Of a DNA stretch of 64,000 bases, positions 46,061 to 54,980 are shown in pieces. The stretch covers positions 62,001 through 126,000 of the forward strand of contig NZ_AP018049.1 in NCBI RefSeq assembly GCF_003609775.1, read 5' to 3'. The translations under genes and the position numbers were made by a program. The DNA comes from Prevotella melaninogenica. Lineage in GTDB: Bacteria; Bacteroidota; Bacteroidia; Bacteroidales; Bacteroidaceae. The notes under the pieces were generated by a model. The model saw only the letters and a program-made list of their open reading frames with translations, was not told the origin of the DNA and did no database searches. Positions within the stretch are counted from its first letter, which is position 1. Each line of letters opens with the position of its first letter.

Positions 46061-46687
46061 TTACTTCATCTTTAGTGCCGCCTTGATACCAGCTTCAACG
46101 TCTTTCATATCGGCTGTTGGCTCAAAGCGGTCGATGACGTGTCCCTGTCGGTCTATGAGGAACTTTGTGAAGTTCCATTTGATACTTGGATCCTTAGCAT
46201 AATCAGGATTCTCCGCACGGAACTTCTCATCAAGGAACTTACCGATGTTATTATTCATGTCAAAGCCCTTGAATGGCTGTTGAGCCTTTAGGTAAGTGTA
46301 AAGTGGTGATTCGTTACGACCATTGACATTAACCTTTGCAAACTGTGGGAAAGTAGTTCCATAGTTAGCTGTGCAGAAGGAATGAATGTCGCGGAAAGAG
46401 CCCGGAGCTTGTGCGCCAAACTGATTGCAAGGGAAGTCAAGGATTACGAGTCCTTGATTCTTATAGGTCTCATAGAGTTTCTGTAAGGCTTCATACTGTG
46501 GTGTAAATCCACATTTTGTCGCCGTATTGACGATGAGTAGCACCTTACCCTTGTAGTCCTTCAACTTGACGGTATGTTCGTTTCCGTCCTTTACACTAAA
46601 CTTGTAAACATTCTTCTGAGCCATGATAGGCAGTGCCATGAGGGCTAAGAAGAGGAGTGAAAATAGTTTCTTCATTTGTTTAATCAT
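46061..46687 (-). CDS. Glutathione peroxidase family protein, exported
   Basis: A 208-residue thiol peroxidase with a signal peptide (ALPIMA, mature end Gln-Lys-Asn). The peroxidatic residue is Cys59 in NTATKCGFTPQY, Cys instead of Sec. The second motif FPCNQFGAQ and the third WNFTKFLIDRQGHV are intact, so Gln and Trp of the catalytic tetrad are present. Such Cys enzymes usually use thioredoxin rather than glutathione. Its periplasmic location suggests detoxifying external peroxide. ATG at 46687 or 46675 is possible; both give the same signal core. Confidence 0.9.
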   Translation of the reverse strand: MIKQMKKLFSLLFLALMALPIMAQKNVYKFSVKDGNEHTVKLKDYKGKVLLIVNTATKCGFTPQYEALQKLYETYKNQGLVILDFPCNQFGAQAPGSFRDIHSFCTANYGTTFPQFAKVNVNGRNESPLYTYLKAQQPFKGFDMNNNIGKFLDEKFRAENPDYAKDPSIKWNFTKFLIDRQGHVIDRFEPTADMKDVEAGIKAALKMK

Positions 46688-46811
46688 TGATATCCACATC
46701 CGTTTATTGCTCAAGGAGAATAAAGCAAATAAAGGTTTTGTGGCTTATGTGTTCTAAGTTTTTAATAAATGAGTATGTTTTATCGTACATGTATAGGCTG
46801 TATACGAATTG

Positions 46812-47504
46812 TTACAATAGTTTCAACAGTTCTTTCATACCTTCGCTTGCACCCTTCTTGATATGTGTTAATCGTCCAGAAGCATGTGCTGGCGTATCGT
46901 CTGGGTCAATCAGATAGATAGGAGTTGCTGGTTGGGTGTATTGCACAAGACCCGCAGCAGGGTAAACAACCAGCGATGTCCCGATGATAACAAGGATGTC
47001 AGCTTGTGCTACAACCTCAGCAGCTGGCTCAATCATTGGGACTGATTCGCCGAAAAAGACAATGAAAGGGCGCAATAGACTACCGTCTTCTGCAAGTGTT
47101 CCTGGCGCTACTTCGCAGTTATCTTCAGGCAGTTCCTGTATGTATCGGTTATCGTAAGGAGCCTTACTTGAGCACACCTTCGTCAGTTCTCCATGTAGGT
47201 GGATAACCTTTGAAGACCCAGCTTTCTCGTGAAGATTGTCAACATTCTGCGTAATCACTGTCACATCGTAATCTTTCTCAAGTTCCTTGATAAGGCGATG
47301 ACCCTCATTAGGCTTGGCGGCATAGAGTTTTTTGCGTAGATTGTTGTAGAAGTTGTTGACGAGTGTGGGGTTAGCTACCCATCCCTCGTGTGTAGCTACC
47401 TGTTCAACAGGGTAATCCTCCCATAATCCATCGTTGCCGCGAAAGGTCTTGAAGCCACTCTCTACGGACATTCCTGCACCTGTTAAGAATACGATTTTCT
47501 TCAT
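46812..47504 (-). CDS. cobB: Sir2-family NAD-dependent protein deacylase
   Basis: A 230-residue sirtuin: GAGMSVESGFKTFR near the N terminus binds NAD, ITQNVDNLH and HLHGEL (catalytic His) follow, then VIIGTSLVVYPAAGL. The zinc-site cysteines are mostly missing: only two isolated Cys (KVCSSK and DNCEV) are seen where four are usual, a degeneration I also associate with other Bacteroidetes CobB. The Tyr-x-x-Arg pair of desuccinylases is not clearly kept (FYNNLRKKL). It should remove acyl groups from lysines in the cytoplasm. ATG at 47504 starts the NAD-binding fold properly. Confidence 0.88.
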   Translation of the reverse strand: MKKIVFLTGAGMSVESGFKTFRGNDGLWEDYPVEQVATHEGWVANPTLVNNFYNNLRKKLYAAKPNEGHRLIKELEKDYDVTVITQNVDNLHEKAGSSKVIHLHGELTKVCSSKAPYDNRYIQELPEDNCEVAPGTLAEDGSLLRPFIVFFGESVPMIEPAAEVVAQADILVIIGTSLVVYPAAGLVQYTQPATPIYLIDPDDTPAHASGRLTHIKKGASEGMKELLKLL

Positions 47505-47720
47505 ACGTCTGTCTTTTATGAGTTGAAGCTTGAAGGAGGTAGACAAGGTTATAGGCTTTAATTTCTAAACACTTACAAATAGAGTTTTGGACAAATGAAG
47601 TACTAATAATATACCTCTTGTTTTCTGCCGATACCTTTAACTTGCACAGTATTCCTCCGCTCTCTTTGACAAATTTAGTAATTTTAATCCGATTAATGCA
47701 AAACTATACCTTAAAAATAG

Positions 47721-47728
47721 TATCTTTG
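47721..47728 (+). promoter_or_regulatory. -7 box of the first FKBP gene
   Basis: TATCTTTG, 32 bp before the start codon; no -33 element at standard spacing. Confidence 0.5.
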
Positions 47729-47760
47729 CACATTAATTATTAATAATATTAAGAACGATA

Positions 47761-48366
47761 ATGGATAAATTAAGCTATGCACTGGGAATCGGTATCGGTT
47801 CACAGCTCGCAGGAATGGGCGCAAAGGAACTGAATATTGACGACTTCGCACAGGCTATCAAGGATGTAATTTCAGGTTCAGAACTGAAAGTTGACAATGC
47901 AGAGGCACAGACTCTCGTACAAAACTTCTTCCAAGAGCAGGAGGCTAAGCAGCAGGCTGCAGCCGCTGAGGCTGGTAAGGCAGCAAAGGCTGCTGGTGAG
48001 GCTTTCCTTGCTGAGAACGGTAAGAAGGATGGTGTTGTAACCTTACCATCAGGTTTGCAGTATCAGGTGTTGAAAGAGGGCAATGGTAAGAAGCCTTCAG
48101 CTACAGACCAAGTAGTATGTCATTATGAGGGAACACTGATTGATGGTACTGTTTTTGACAGTTCTTATCAGCGCAATCAGCCAGCTACTTTCGGCTTGAA
48201 TCAGGTTATCCCAGGTTGGACAGAGGGTGTGCAGCTCATGCAGGAGGGTGCTAAGTATCGCTTCTTCATCCCTTATAACCTTGCATACGGTGAGCGTGGT
48301 GCTGGTGCACAGATACCTCCATTCGCAGCACTTGTCTTCGACGTAGAGTTGAAAGAGGTAAAGTAA
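47761..48366 (+). CDS. FKBP-type peptidyl-prolyl isomerase, cytoplasmic form
   Basis: A 201-residue prolyl isomerase without signal peptide. The N-terminal about 75 residues resemble the Mip/FkpA dimerisation domain (KLSYALGIGIGSQLAG). An Ala/Lys helix links to the FKBP domain (about 95-201: [56 protein letters not shown]), with the usual active-site residues. It is the first of three FKBP genes in series (47.8-50.7 kb) and is the only cytoplasmic one. Confidence 0.92.
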   Translation: MDKLSYALGIGIGSQLAGMGAKELNIDDFAQAIKDVISGSELKVDNAEAQTLVQNFFQEQEAKQQAAAAEAGKAAKAAGEAFLAENGKKDGVVTLPSGLQYQVLKEGNGKKPSATDQVVCHYEGTLIDGTVFDSSYQRNQPATFGLNQVIPGWTEGVQLMQEGAKYRFFIPYNLAYGERGAGAQIPPFAALVFDVELKEVK

Positions 48367-48456
48367 AGAATTGTGTGTAGGCGATAATAGGTGGCAATAT
48401 ATGTCCATCATCGCCTACTCTAATAATATTGCTTAAGAAACTAAACAATTAAAATA

Positions 48457-49383
48457 ATGAAGAAAATTTATTTATTAGCCGCTATGGCTATCGCAGCTGC
48501 AGGCTTCACAGCTTGTGGTAACTCAGCTCCAAAGGAGGATTTGAAGTCTGATGTTGACTCTTTGAGCTATGCTTTCGGTATTGATCAGGGTCAGAGTGTA
48601 AAGCAGTATCTCCAGCAGATGCAGATTGATACAGCTTACATCGATGAGTTTATCAAGGGTATGAACGACGGTGCGCAGAATGCTGATGATAAGAAGCGTG
48701 CTGCTTACAATGCTGGTATCGGCGTAGGTATGCAGATGAACATGATTATCAAGAATCAGATCAACCGTCAGATCTTTGGTGAAGACTCTACAAAGACTGT
48801 TTCTTTGGGCAACTTCCTCGCTGGTTTCGCTGCAAGTGCAAAGGGTCAGGGACAGAAGATGACTGTTGAGCAGGCTCGTGAAGTTGAGCAGAAGACTTCA
48901 AAGGCTATCCAGATGAAGGCTGCTGAGAAGACTTATGGCGCTAACAAGAAGAAGAGCGATGCTTACATGGCAGCTAATGCAAAGAAGGAAGGCGTGAAGA
49001 CTATCGGTCAGGGTGTACAGGTTAAGGAACTCAAGGCTGGCTCTGGTGCTACCCCAAAGGCTTCTGATGTTGTTAAGATTAACTATGTAGGTAAGACTAT
49101 CGATGGTAAGGTTTTCGACCAGCGTGATGGTGCTACAATGCCAGTAGGTGGTGTTATCCCAGGTTTCACAGAGGCTTTGACAAAGATGCCTGTTGGTGCA
49201 AAGTGGGAGATTACTATTCCTTATACAGCTGGTTACGGTGCTGAGCAGCCAAGTCCAGACCTCAAACCATTCTCAACACTTATCTTTACAGTTGAGTTAC
49301 TTGGTATCGAGAAGGCTCCAGAGGGTCAGCCAGGTATGCCTCAGGGTATGTCAGGTATGCCACAGGGTAAGCCAGGTATGTAA
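48457..49383 (+). CDS. FKBP-type peptidyl-prolyl isomerase, lipoprotein
   Basis: A 308-residue protein with a lipoprotein signal (AAAGFTAC, Cys20), an N-terminal Mip-like helical domain starting DSLSYAFGIDQGQSV, a long charged helix, and an FKBP domain at about 185-290 ([44 protein letters not shown]). The C-terminal 20 residues are a low-complexity Gly-Met-Pro-Gln repeat (GQPGMPQGMSGMPQG). It should assist folding of envelope proteins while anchored to a membrane. It is 90 bp downstream of the cytoplasmic FKBP gene. Confidence 0.92.
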   Translation: MKKIYLLAAMAIAAAGFTACGNSAPKEDLKSDVDSLSYAFGIDQGQSVKQYLQQMQIDTAYIDEFIKGMNDGAQNADDKKRAAYNAGIGVGMQMNMIIKNQINRQIFGEDSTKTVSLGNFLAGFAASAKGQGQKMTVEQAREVEQKTSKAIQMKAAEKTYGANKKKSDAYMAANAKKEGVKTIGQGVQVKELKAGSGATPKASDVVKINYVGKTIDGKVFDQRDGATMPVGGVIPGFTEALTKMPVGAKWEITIPYTAGYGAEQPSPDLKPFSTLIFTVELLGIEKAPEGQPGMPQGMSGMPQGKPGM

Positions 49384-49467
49384 TCAACTAAGGCTTGATA
49401 AAGGTTCGATGAGTCTTCCTTTCTTGTATGGAAGAGCATCAGCTGTAATCCATTTTCACGGTGATGG

Positions 49468-49559
49468 CGAATTATTTTCATGAAAGAAAATATTTATTGT
49501 CGTGAAAATAAATATTTATTCTCATGAAAGTAATTCTTTATTTTCATGAGAATAATTCA
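49468..49559. repeat. R2 family: 92-bp palindromic TTCATGAA element (copy 3)
   Basis: Begins CGAATTATTTTCATGAA and ends AATAATTCA, again 92 bp with units 22 bp apart. It separates the second and third FKBP genes (gap 49384-49679), suggesting insertion or retention between co-directional genes. Confidence 0.86.
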
Positions 49560-49679
49560 GTAATGATACTCTTGTCTTATAGGAAAGGAAGACACACATA
49601 TATATATTAAAGCTTAGTAATCATCGAATCTACATCCTTTTTAATATAGAAAAACCTTTTCTTTAAAAACGACAAAACA

Positions 49680-50681
49680 ATGAAGAAATTTATAATGCTG
49701 GCTCTGCTCGTTGCAGCAGGTTCAGTCTTTAATACTGCAAGTGCACAGAGTAAGAAGAAAGGAAAGCAGAATACAAAGTGTCCAGTAGAATGTAAAGAAG
49801 GCGCAGTAGTACTGACTTCTGCTTCTGATACATTGAGCTATGCTGCAGGTATGTCTATGACACGTGGTTTGGACGAGTATCTTGCAAATCAGTTTGGTGT
49901 TACTCCTGCACAGATGCCAGACTTCCTGCGTGGCTTGCGTCAGGGTATTGCTAATCGCAAAGACTCTGCTTTTGCTGCATATATAGCAGGATTGCTCATC
50001 AGTTCACAGGTAGACAAGACCATGTTGCCTAATATTGCATCTAAGTTCGAAGGCACATCAGCTCCAATTAACCCTGATATGCTTTATAAGGGCTTTATTG
50101 CAGCTTTGGCAAAGGATTCTACTGTTCTCAAGCAGGCTACTGCTGAGGAAATCTTCGAGAAGAAGGAAGTAGAGTTGAAAGCACAGAAAGATGCTGAGAT
50201 AAAGGCTAAGAATGAAGCTTACTTGGAAGAGAACAAGAAGAAGGAGGGTGTTGTAACAATGGCTGACGGTCTTCAGTATCGTATTATTAAGAAGGGTGAC
50301 GGACCTATGCCAACAGCAGCTGACCGCGTTCAGGTTATCTATGAAGGTAAGACTATTGATGGAAAGGTATTCGATGCCACTTCACGTCATGGTGTAGAGT
50401 TCGATACTTTCAATGTTGGTGGACTTATTAAAGGTTGGACAGAGGCATTGCAGATGATGCCTGTAGGCTCAAAGTGGGAGATTGTTATCCCACAGCACCT
50501 CGCATACGGTGAGCGTGGCGCAGGTCGTGACATCGGTCCTTTCTCAACACTTATCTTCACCCTTGAGTTGAAAGGCATTGAGGCTGCAGCTGAAAAGGAG
50601 ACACAGGTGATTGATGCTGCTAAGCTTGTACCTGCTAAAAAGATTCCTGCTCAGAAGGCAAAGAAGAATGTAAAAAAGTAA
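49680..50681 (+). CDS. FKBP-type peptidyl-prolyl isomerase, periplasmic form
   Basis: A 333-residue protein with a signal peptide (TASA, mature end Gln-Ser-Lys). It repeats the family plan: [19 protein letters not shown], a long Lys/Glu helix ([20 protein letters not shown]), then an FKBP domain (about 200-305: [53 protein letters not shown]) and a Lys-rich tail. Together with the other two it gives one FKBP per compartment. A strong terminator follows. Confidence 0.92.
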   Translation: MKKFIMLALLVAAGSVFNTASAQSKKKGKQNTKCPVECKEGAVVLTSASDTLSYAAGMSMTRGLDEYLANQFGVTPAQMPDFLRGLRQGIANRKDSAFAAYIAGLLISSQVDKTMLPNIASKFEGTSAPINPDMLYKGFIAALAKDSTVLKQATAEEIFEKKEVELKAQKDAEIKAKNEAYLEENKKKEGVVTMADGLQYRIIKKGDGPMPTAADRVQVIYEGKTIDGKVFDATSRHGVEFDTFNVGGLIKGWTEALQMMPVGSKWEIVIPQHLAYGERGAGRDIGPFSTLIFTLELKGIEAAAEKETQVIDAAKLVPAKKIPAQKAKKNVKK

Positions 50682-50724
50682 GATAAAAGCAGTGAAATAC
50701 TGTTCTCTTGCTTAAAATAAAAAC

Positions 50725-50755
50725 AAAATGCGCCCAAGTGGCGCATTTTTTATGT
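50725..50755 (+). terminator. Intrinsic terminator after the FKBP series
   Basis: Perfect 10-bp stem AAAATGCGCC / GGCGCATTTT with loop CAAGT, followed by TT and TATG. Confidence 0.88.
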
Positions 50756-50852
50756 CATTTTGTTGTCTGTTCCATAATTATTCCCTACTTTTGCTCGTCA
50801 TCAATTAAAGTTTTAGAAACGTAGAATTAATAAATAATATCAACTGCAGAAC

Positions 50853-51320
50853 ATGGAAAAAGTAGATCGTTTAGACAAGAAAATATTGGGTATCCTCTCA
50901 CAGAATGCTCGTATGCCTTTCAAAGATGTTGCTGCCCAGTGTGGCGTATCACGCGCTGCTATTCATCAGCGTGTACAACATCTCATAGAAAATGGAGTTA
51001 TAACAGGTAGTGGTTTCGACGTTAATCCTAAGAGTTTAGGCTATACAACTTGCACTTATGTAGGACTTAATCTCGAACGTGGCTCTATGTATAAGAAGGT
51101 TGTTGAACGTATCAGTGCTATTCCAGAGGTGGTTGAGTGCCATTTTACAACGGGTCCTTATACAATGCTTGTGAAGCTTTATGCTAAAGACAACGAGCAG
51201 TTGATGGACCTTCTTAACAATCAGCTGCAAGGTATCTCTGGTGTTGTGTCAACCGAAACACTTATTTCTCTTGAACAAAGTATTAAGCGTGAGATACCTA
51301 TAGCAGAAGAATTGCTCTAA
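50853..51320 (+). CDS. Lrp/AsnC family transcriptional regulator
   Basis: A 155-residue regulator. The N-terminal helix-turn-helix spans about 8-55 (DKKILGILSQNARMPFKDV, CGVSRAAIHQRVQHLIENGVI). The C-terminal RAM/ligand domain (about 65-150) has VVECHFTTGPYTMLVKLYAKDNEQLM. It likely senses an amino acid and controls nearby or distant amino-acid genes. A TACTTTTG -7 box lies at 50786-50793. The fused C26-M19 hydrolase gene begins 40 bp after its stop and could be its target. Confidence 0.93.
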   Translation: MEKVDRLDKKILGILSQNARMPFKDVAAQCGVSRAAIHQRVQHLIENGVITGSGFDVNPKSLGYTTCTYVGLNLERGSMYKKVVERISAIPEVVECHFTTGPYTMLVKLYAKDNEQLMDLLNNQLQGISGVVSTETLISLEQSIKREIPIAEELL

Positions 51321-51360
51321 AGAAGTCAACGACAAACCAATCTTTTAAATAAGAATAAGA

Positions 51361-53223
51361 ATGCAATACGATCTTCAGTCACATCTTGATAAGGTGTATG
51401 AAACCTTCCCTGAGGCTAAACGTAAGCCTATAATTGGTATCACTACCAATTATATAGATGGTGATGCAGCGATAAGAAATGTCTATTATAAGCAGGTGGT
51501 AGCAGCGGGCGGAGTCCCAATGCTTATTCCTCCAGTGGCTGATAAGGATGTACTTATTAACACCCTCGACCATCTTGATGGTCTTCTCCTTACGGGTGGG
51601 GCTGATATCAACCCATTGTGGACTGGTGAAGAACCTTCTACCAAACTCCATAATATCAATGCTGAGCGTGATTTACCTGAACTGATGCTTATCCGTTTGG
51701 CGTTTAATCGTCAGTTACCTATCCTTGGTATCTGTCGTGGAGCGCAAGCTCTTGCCGTCGCTTTGGGTGGAAAGATACAGCAAGATATCTATGATGAATA
51801 TATAAGAGAGGATGAAACGGTTGAAAAGAAGCTCAGTAAAGACAAGACAATAACAACCTATCATGCTGCAAGATTAAAGCACTCGCAGGATGCTGAACGT
51901 AGTGAAGCAACTCATAGTGTGACGCTTACAAAGTCATCTGTCCTCTATGCACTCTATAAGGAAGAACGTCTTATGGTTAATAGCTTCCACCATCAGGCGG
52001 TAAAAGACCCTGGAAAGCGTTTCCGTGTGACGGCTCTTTCGCCTGATGGTGTTATCGAAGCCATTGAAAGCAATGAGTTTAAGCCTATCATGGGTGTGCA
52101 ATGGCATCCCGAATGGATGGGTGAAGAGGGTGGAAAACTCTTCCAGTGGTTAGTCGGACAGTCTAACAACTTCTATCTTGCCAAGCAACTTCATCAACGT
52201 ATCTTGACGCTTGATACACACTGTGATACACCGATGTTCTTCCCACAAGGCGTCAACTTCGATCAGCGTGACTCTCGTATTCTTTACGATCTCCATAAGA
52301 TGACGGAGGGAAGACAGGATGCTGTGACCATGGCTGCTTATCTTCCACAGCCGAGGATTGGTGAGTCTTTCTCATCAAAGATTGATGTTGAAGGCTTGAA
52401 ACGCTTTAATCCACATCTCATTGAGACGTTAGATCATCTTTCACCAGCGGTCTATGCCAACCTTATCTTCGACAAAATTGAGGAAATTGTTAAGCAGAAT
52501 CAACGCTATATCAGCATTGCTCGTACTCCTTCTGACCTTTATGAAGACAAGCGCAAGGGACGTAAGAGCATCATGTTTGCTATTGAGAATGGTCTTGCTT
52601 TAGAGCATAAGCTTGAGAATGTTAAGCACTTTGCACAGCGTGGTGTGACCTATATAACCCTTTGTCACAATGGTGATAACGATATTTGTGACTCTGCACG
52701 AGGCTGCAATACCCACGGTGGAGTAAGTAAGTTTGGTGAAGAGGTTATCAAGGAGATGAACCGCAATGGTATTATGGTCGATTTAAGCCATGGCGGAGAG
52801 AAGAGTTTTTATGACGCGTTGGAGCTCAGTACGATGCCAATCGTATGTAGCCATTCTAATAGCAAAGCACTCTGTGACGTTCCTCGCAACCTTACCGACG
52901 ACCAGATGCGGGCGTTGGCAAAGAAGGGTGGTGTGGCTCATATCACAATGTTCCAAGGCTTCTTGAAGAAGGGTAGTGAGGCTACTGTGATGGATGCGAT
53001 TACTCATCTTGAGCATGCTATCAACATTATGAGCATCGACCATGTAGGTATTGGTACCGACTTCGATGGTGATGGAACCGTACGTGGTATGGCTGATGCG
53101 AGTGAAATGATAAACTTCACCCTCCATCTTTTGCGTCGTAAGTATAGCGAAAAAGATATCGAAAAGATATGGGGAGGCAACTGGCTGCGTGTAATGGCGC
53201 AGGTACAGAGCGTTAGAAAATAA
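51361..53223 (+). CDS. Fusion of class I glutamine-amidotransferase-like (C26) hydrolase and M19 dipeptidase
   Basis: A 620-residue two-domain protein with no signal peptide. Domain 1 (about 20-265) is like gamma-glutamyl-GABA hydrolase PuuD: LLLTGGADINP, the nucleophile elbow LGICRGAQALAV with catalytic Cys, and MGVQWHPEWMGE supplying His and Glu. Domain 2 (about 275-615) is membrane-dipeptidase-like M19: TLDTHCDTP, VDLSHGGEKSF, VCSHSNSKALCDVPRNLTDDQ and VGIGTDFDGDG carry the zinc ligands. It could remove gamma-glutamyl groups and then split dipeptides. Encoded next to an Lrp regulator. Both active sites look complete; the coupling is inference. Confidence 0.88.
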   Translation: MQYDLQSHLDKVYETFPEAKRKPIIGITTNYIDGDAAIRNVYYKQVVAAGGVPMLIPPVADKDVLINTLDHLDGLLLTGGADINPLWTGEEPSTKLHNINAERDLPELMLIRLAFNRQLPILGICRGAQALAVALGGKIQQDIYDEYIREDETVEKKLSKDKTITTYHAARLKHSQDAERSEATHSVTLTKSSVLYALYKEERLMVNSFHHQAVKDPGKRFRVTALSPDGVIEAIESNEFKPIMGVQWHPEWMGEEGGKLFQWLVGQSNNFYLAKQLHQRILTLDTHCDTPMFFPQGVNFDQRDSRILYDLHKMTEGRQDAVTMAAYLPQPRIGESFSSKIDVEGLKRFNPHLIETLDHLSPAVYANLIFDKIEEIVKQNQRYISIARTPSDLYEDKRKGRKSIMFAIENGLALEHKLENVKHFAQRGVTYITLCHNGDNDICDSARGCNTHGGVSKFGEEVIKEMNRNGIMVDLSHGGEKSFYDALELSTMPIVCSHSNSKALCDVPRNLTDDQMRALAKKGGVAHITMFQGFLKKGSEATVMDAITHLEHAINIMSIDHVGIGTDFDGDGTVRGMADASEMINFTLHLLRRKYSEKDIEKIWGGNWLRVMAQVQSVRK

Positions 53224-53288
53224 GTAGTAAGAAGGTTTTCCACCATCTCTTTGGGATAGTGTGGGAGTGTAAAAGAAATCAATCAACA

Positions 53289-54305
53289 ATGAAAGCGAAT
53301 ATAAAACTCATTTTCGGCTGCCTCTTGGCAGTGTCTCTTGCAACCGTAGCATACGGCTGTAAGGGGAAAGCAAGCAATGCTGATAATGCTGCTGATACTG
53401 TGGCTACAGTCAAGCCTGTCGGCCCTACGTTTAATCCTGACTCTGCATACGCCTTTACAGCAGCACAGTGTGACTTCGGTCCACGTGTGATGAACTCTGA
53501 AGCACATGATAAGTGTGGCAAATGGATAGTAGAGAAATTCAAAGAGTATGGTTGTGAGGTGCAGGAGCAGAAAGCCGATGTAAAAGCCTATGATGGTACG
53601 GTGTTGAAGGCAACTAACATCATCGCACGTTTTAATCCAGAAGCAAAGAAGCGTGTTTTAATCTGTGCGCACTGGGATAGTCGCCCTTGGGCTGATAACG
53701 ATCCAGACTCTGCTAACCACAAGAAGCCTGTTATGGCAGCGAATGATGGTGCCAGCGGTGTGGCTGTAATGCTTGAGTTAGCACGCCAGTTGCAGGCTGA
53801 TAAGAAGTTAAAAGTAGGTGTTGACTTCGTTTGTTTTGATGCAGAAGACTGGGGAATACCACGTTGGGAGACCCGATATCAAGATACTGGCGACTCTTGG
53901 GCACTTGGTGCACAATACTATGCAAAGAACTTCCCAACGGCTATTAAGCCTGAGTTCGGTATTCTTCTCGATATGGTAGGTGGCGAAGGTGCACAGTTCT
54001 ATCGTGAGGGAATGTCTGTTCAGTTTGCTCCTGATATCGTAAACCGTGTGTGGGAGGCTGCAAAGAACGCTGGATTTGGCTCTTACTTCCCTGATGCTAT
54101 CGGTGGAATGGTTACTGACGATCATGTCCCAGTGAATCAATTTGCAGGTATTCCTACAATTGATATCATTCCTTACTATCCTGATTGTCAACAAAGCTCT
54201 TTCGGTCCAACATGGCATACTGTCAATGATACGATGGAGCATATCGATAAGAATACGTTGCAGGCAGTGGGTCAGACTGTTATACAGGTCTTGTACACGC
54301 TGTAA
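53289..54305 (+). CDS. M28-fold lipoprotein, probable glutaminyl-peptide cyclotransferase
   Basis: A 338-residue envelope protein with a lipoprotein-type signal (VAYGC). The zinc hydrolase fold shows CAHWDSRPWADNDPD, AANDGASGVAVMLELARQL, VCFDAEDWG and VTDDHVPVNQFAG, giving Asp, Glu and His ligands in the order of type II glutaminyl cyclases known from Porphyromonas, Tannerella and Prevotella. An M28 aminopeptidase is the alternative. As a cyclase it would convert N-terminal Gln of exported proteins to pyroglutamate, which fits the many Gln+1 signal peptides in this window. The ATG at 53289 starts the signal peptide; an earlier in-frame start has no role. Confidence 0.82.
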   Translation: MKANIKLIFGCLLAVSLATVAYGCKGKASNADNAADTVATVKPVGPTFNPDSAYAFTAAQCDFGPRVMNSEAHDKCGKWIVEKFKEYGCEVQEQKADVKAYDGTVLKATNIIARFNPEAKKRVLICAHWDSRPWADNDPDSANHKKPVMAANDGASGVAVMLELARQLQADKKLKVGVDFVCFDAEDWGIPRWETRYQDTGDSWALGAQYYAKNFPTAIKPEFGILLDMVGGEGAQFYREGMSVQFAPDIVNRVWEAAKNAGFGSYFPDAIGGMVTDDHVPVNQFAGIPTIDIIPYYPDCQQSSFGPTWHTVNDTMEHIDKNTLQAVGQTVIQVLYTL

Positions 54306-54315
54306 GAAATAACGC

Positions 54316-54350
54316 CTCACCTCAACCCCTTTCCGAGGGAAGAGGGAGTA
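54316..54350. repeat. R6-like GC-rich element
   Basis: GCCTCACCTCAACCCCTTTCC followed by GAGGGAAGAGGGAG, resembling R6, just past the M28 gene stop. Confidence 0.5.
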
Positions 54351-54371
54351 GCAATTACCTTTGTGAATAAT

Positions 54372-54420
54372 AAAAGGCTGGATTCTATTGTGGATTCCAG
54401 CCTTTCTTATTTTTGTTTCT
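54372..54420 (+). terminator. Intrinsic terminator after the M28 gene
   Basis: Stem AAAGGCTGGA with TCCAGCCTTT, then CTTATTTTTG. Confidence 0.82.
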
Positions 54421-54426
54421 TTCTTA

Positions 54427-54625
54427 ACTCAAATTGGTTATTAGAGCATAATATGTATAGTTCTTCTTGCTATAGTATTATTTCCTAACATCTTTTATAT
54501 TCTTATCGGTATCTTGTTTGTCTTTGTAACTTGACGTAGCCCGCTACGCTTGCGTTCCAAAAACAAACAAGATACCGATAAGAAAACAAAATATGTTTAA
54601 GCTCTAATGACCAATTTGGTTTTAA
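54427..54625. repeat. R5 family: about 200-bp inverted-repeat element (copy 2)
   Basis: Perfect 22-bp arms at 54500-54521 and 54563-54584 (CTTATCGGTATCTTGTTTG inside them) enclose GTAACTTGACGTAGCCCGCT, whose CGTAGC/GCTACG adds a central hairpin. Outside them AAATTGGTTATTAGAGC at 54434 and GCTCTAATGACCAATTT at 54601 form a further imperfect arm pair. Related to 19146-19267. The rest of the gap 54626-54980 shows no gene. Confidence 0.78.
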
Positions 54626-54980
54626 CCTACTAACCATGATATAGAAAAAGGTAAAGTCGTACTATGCCAACAAAGTGTTCATCAGATGAGGCTTTTATTG
54701 ACTTCAACAAGTAATTAGCACACTTTCTTTTTGTGATAACCCCTTCTTCTCCTCTAAATTCTTCTCATGAAATAATAAGAGGTGGGTCGGTAAATAAGTA
54801 CAAGAAAGAGGGGAGATAGGCTTAATTGGTATAATAATAGTTTATAAATAGTATAATAATAATTTATTTTATGCATATAAAAAGTTCTTCTAATGGTAAA
54901 TAGGCATTGATTAATAGGCGGGAAAAGGTTCTTCATGAAACAAAAACATAGACAAGACCATCTACAATCTATTGTATTAT

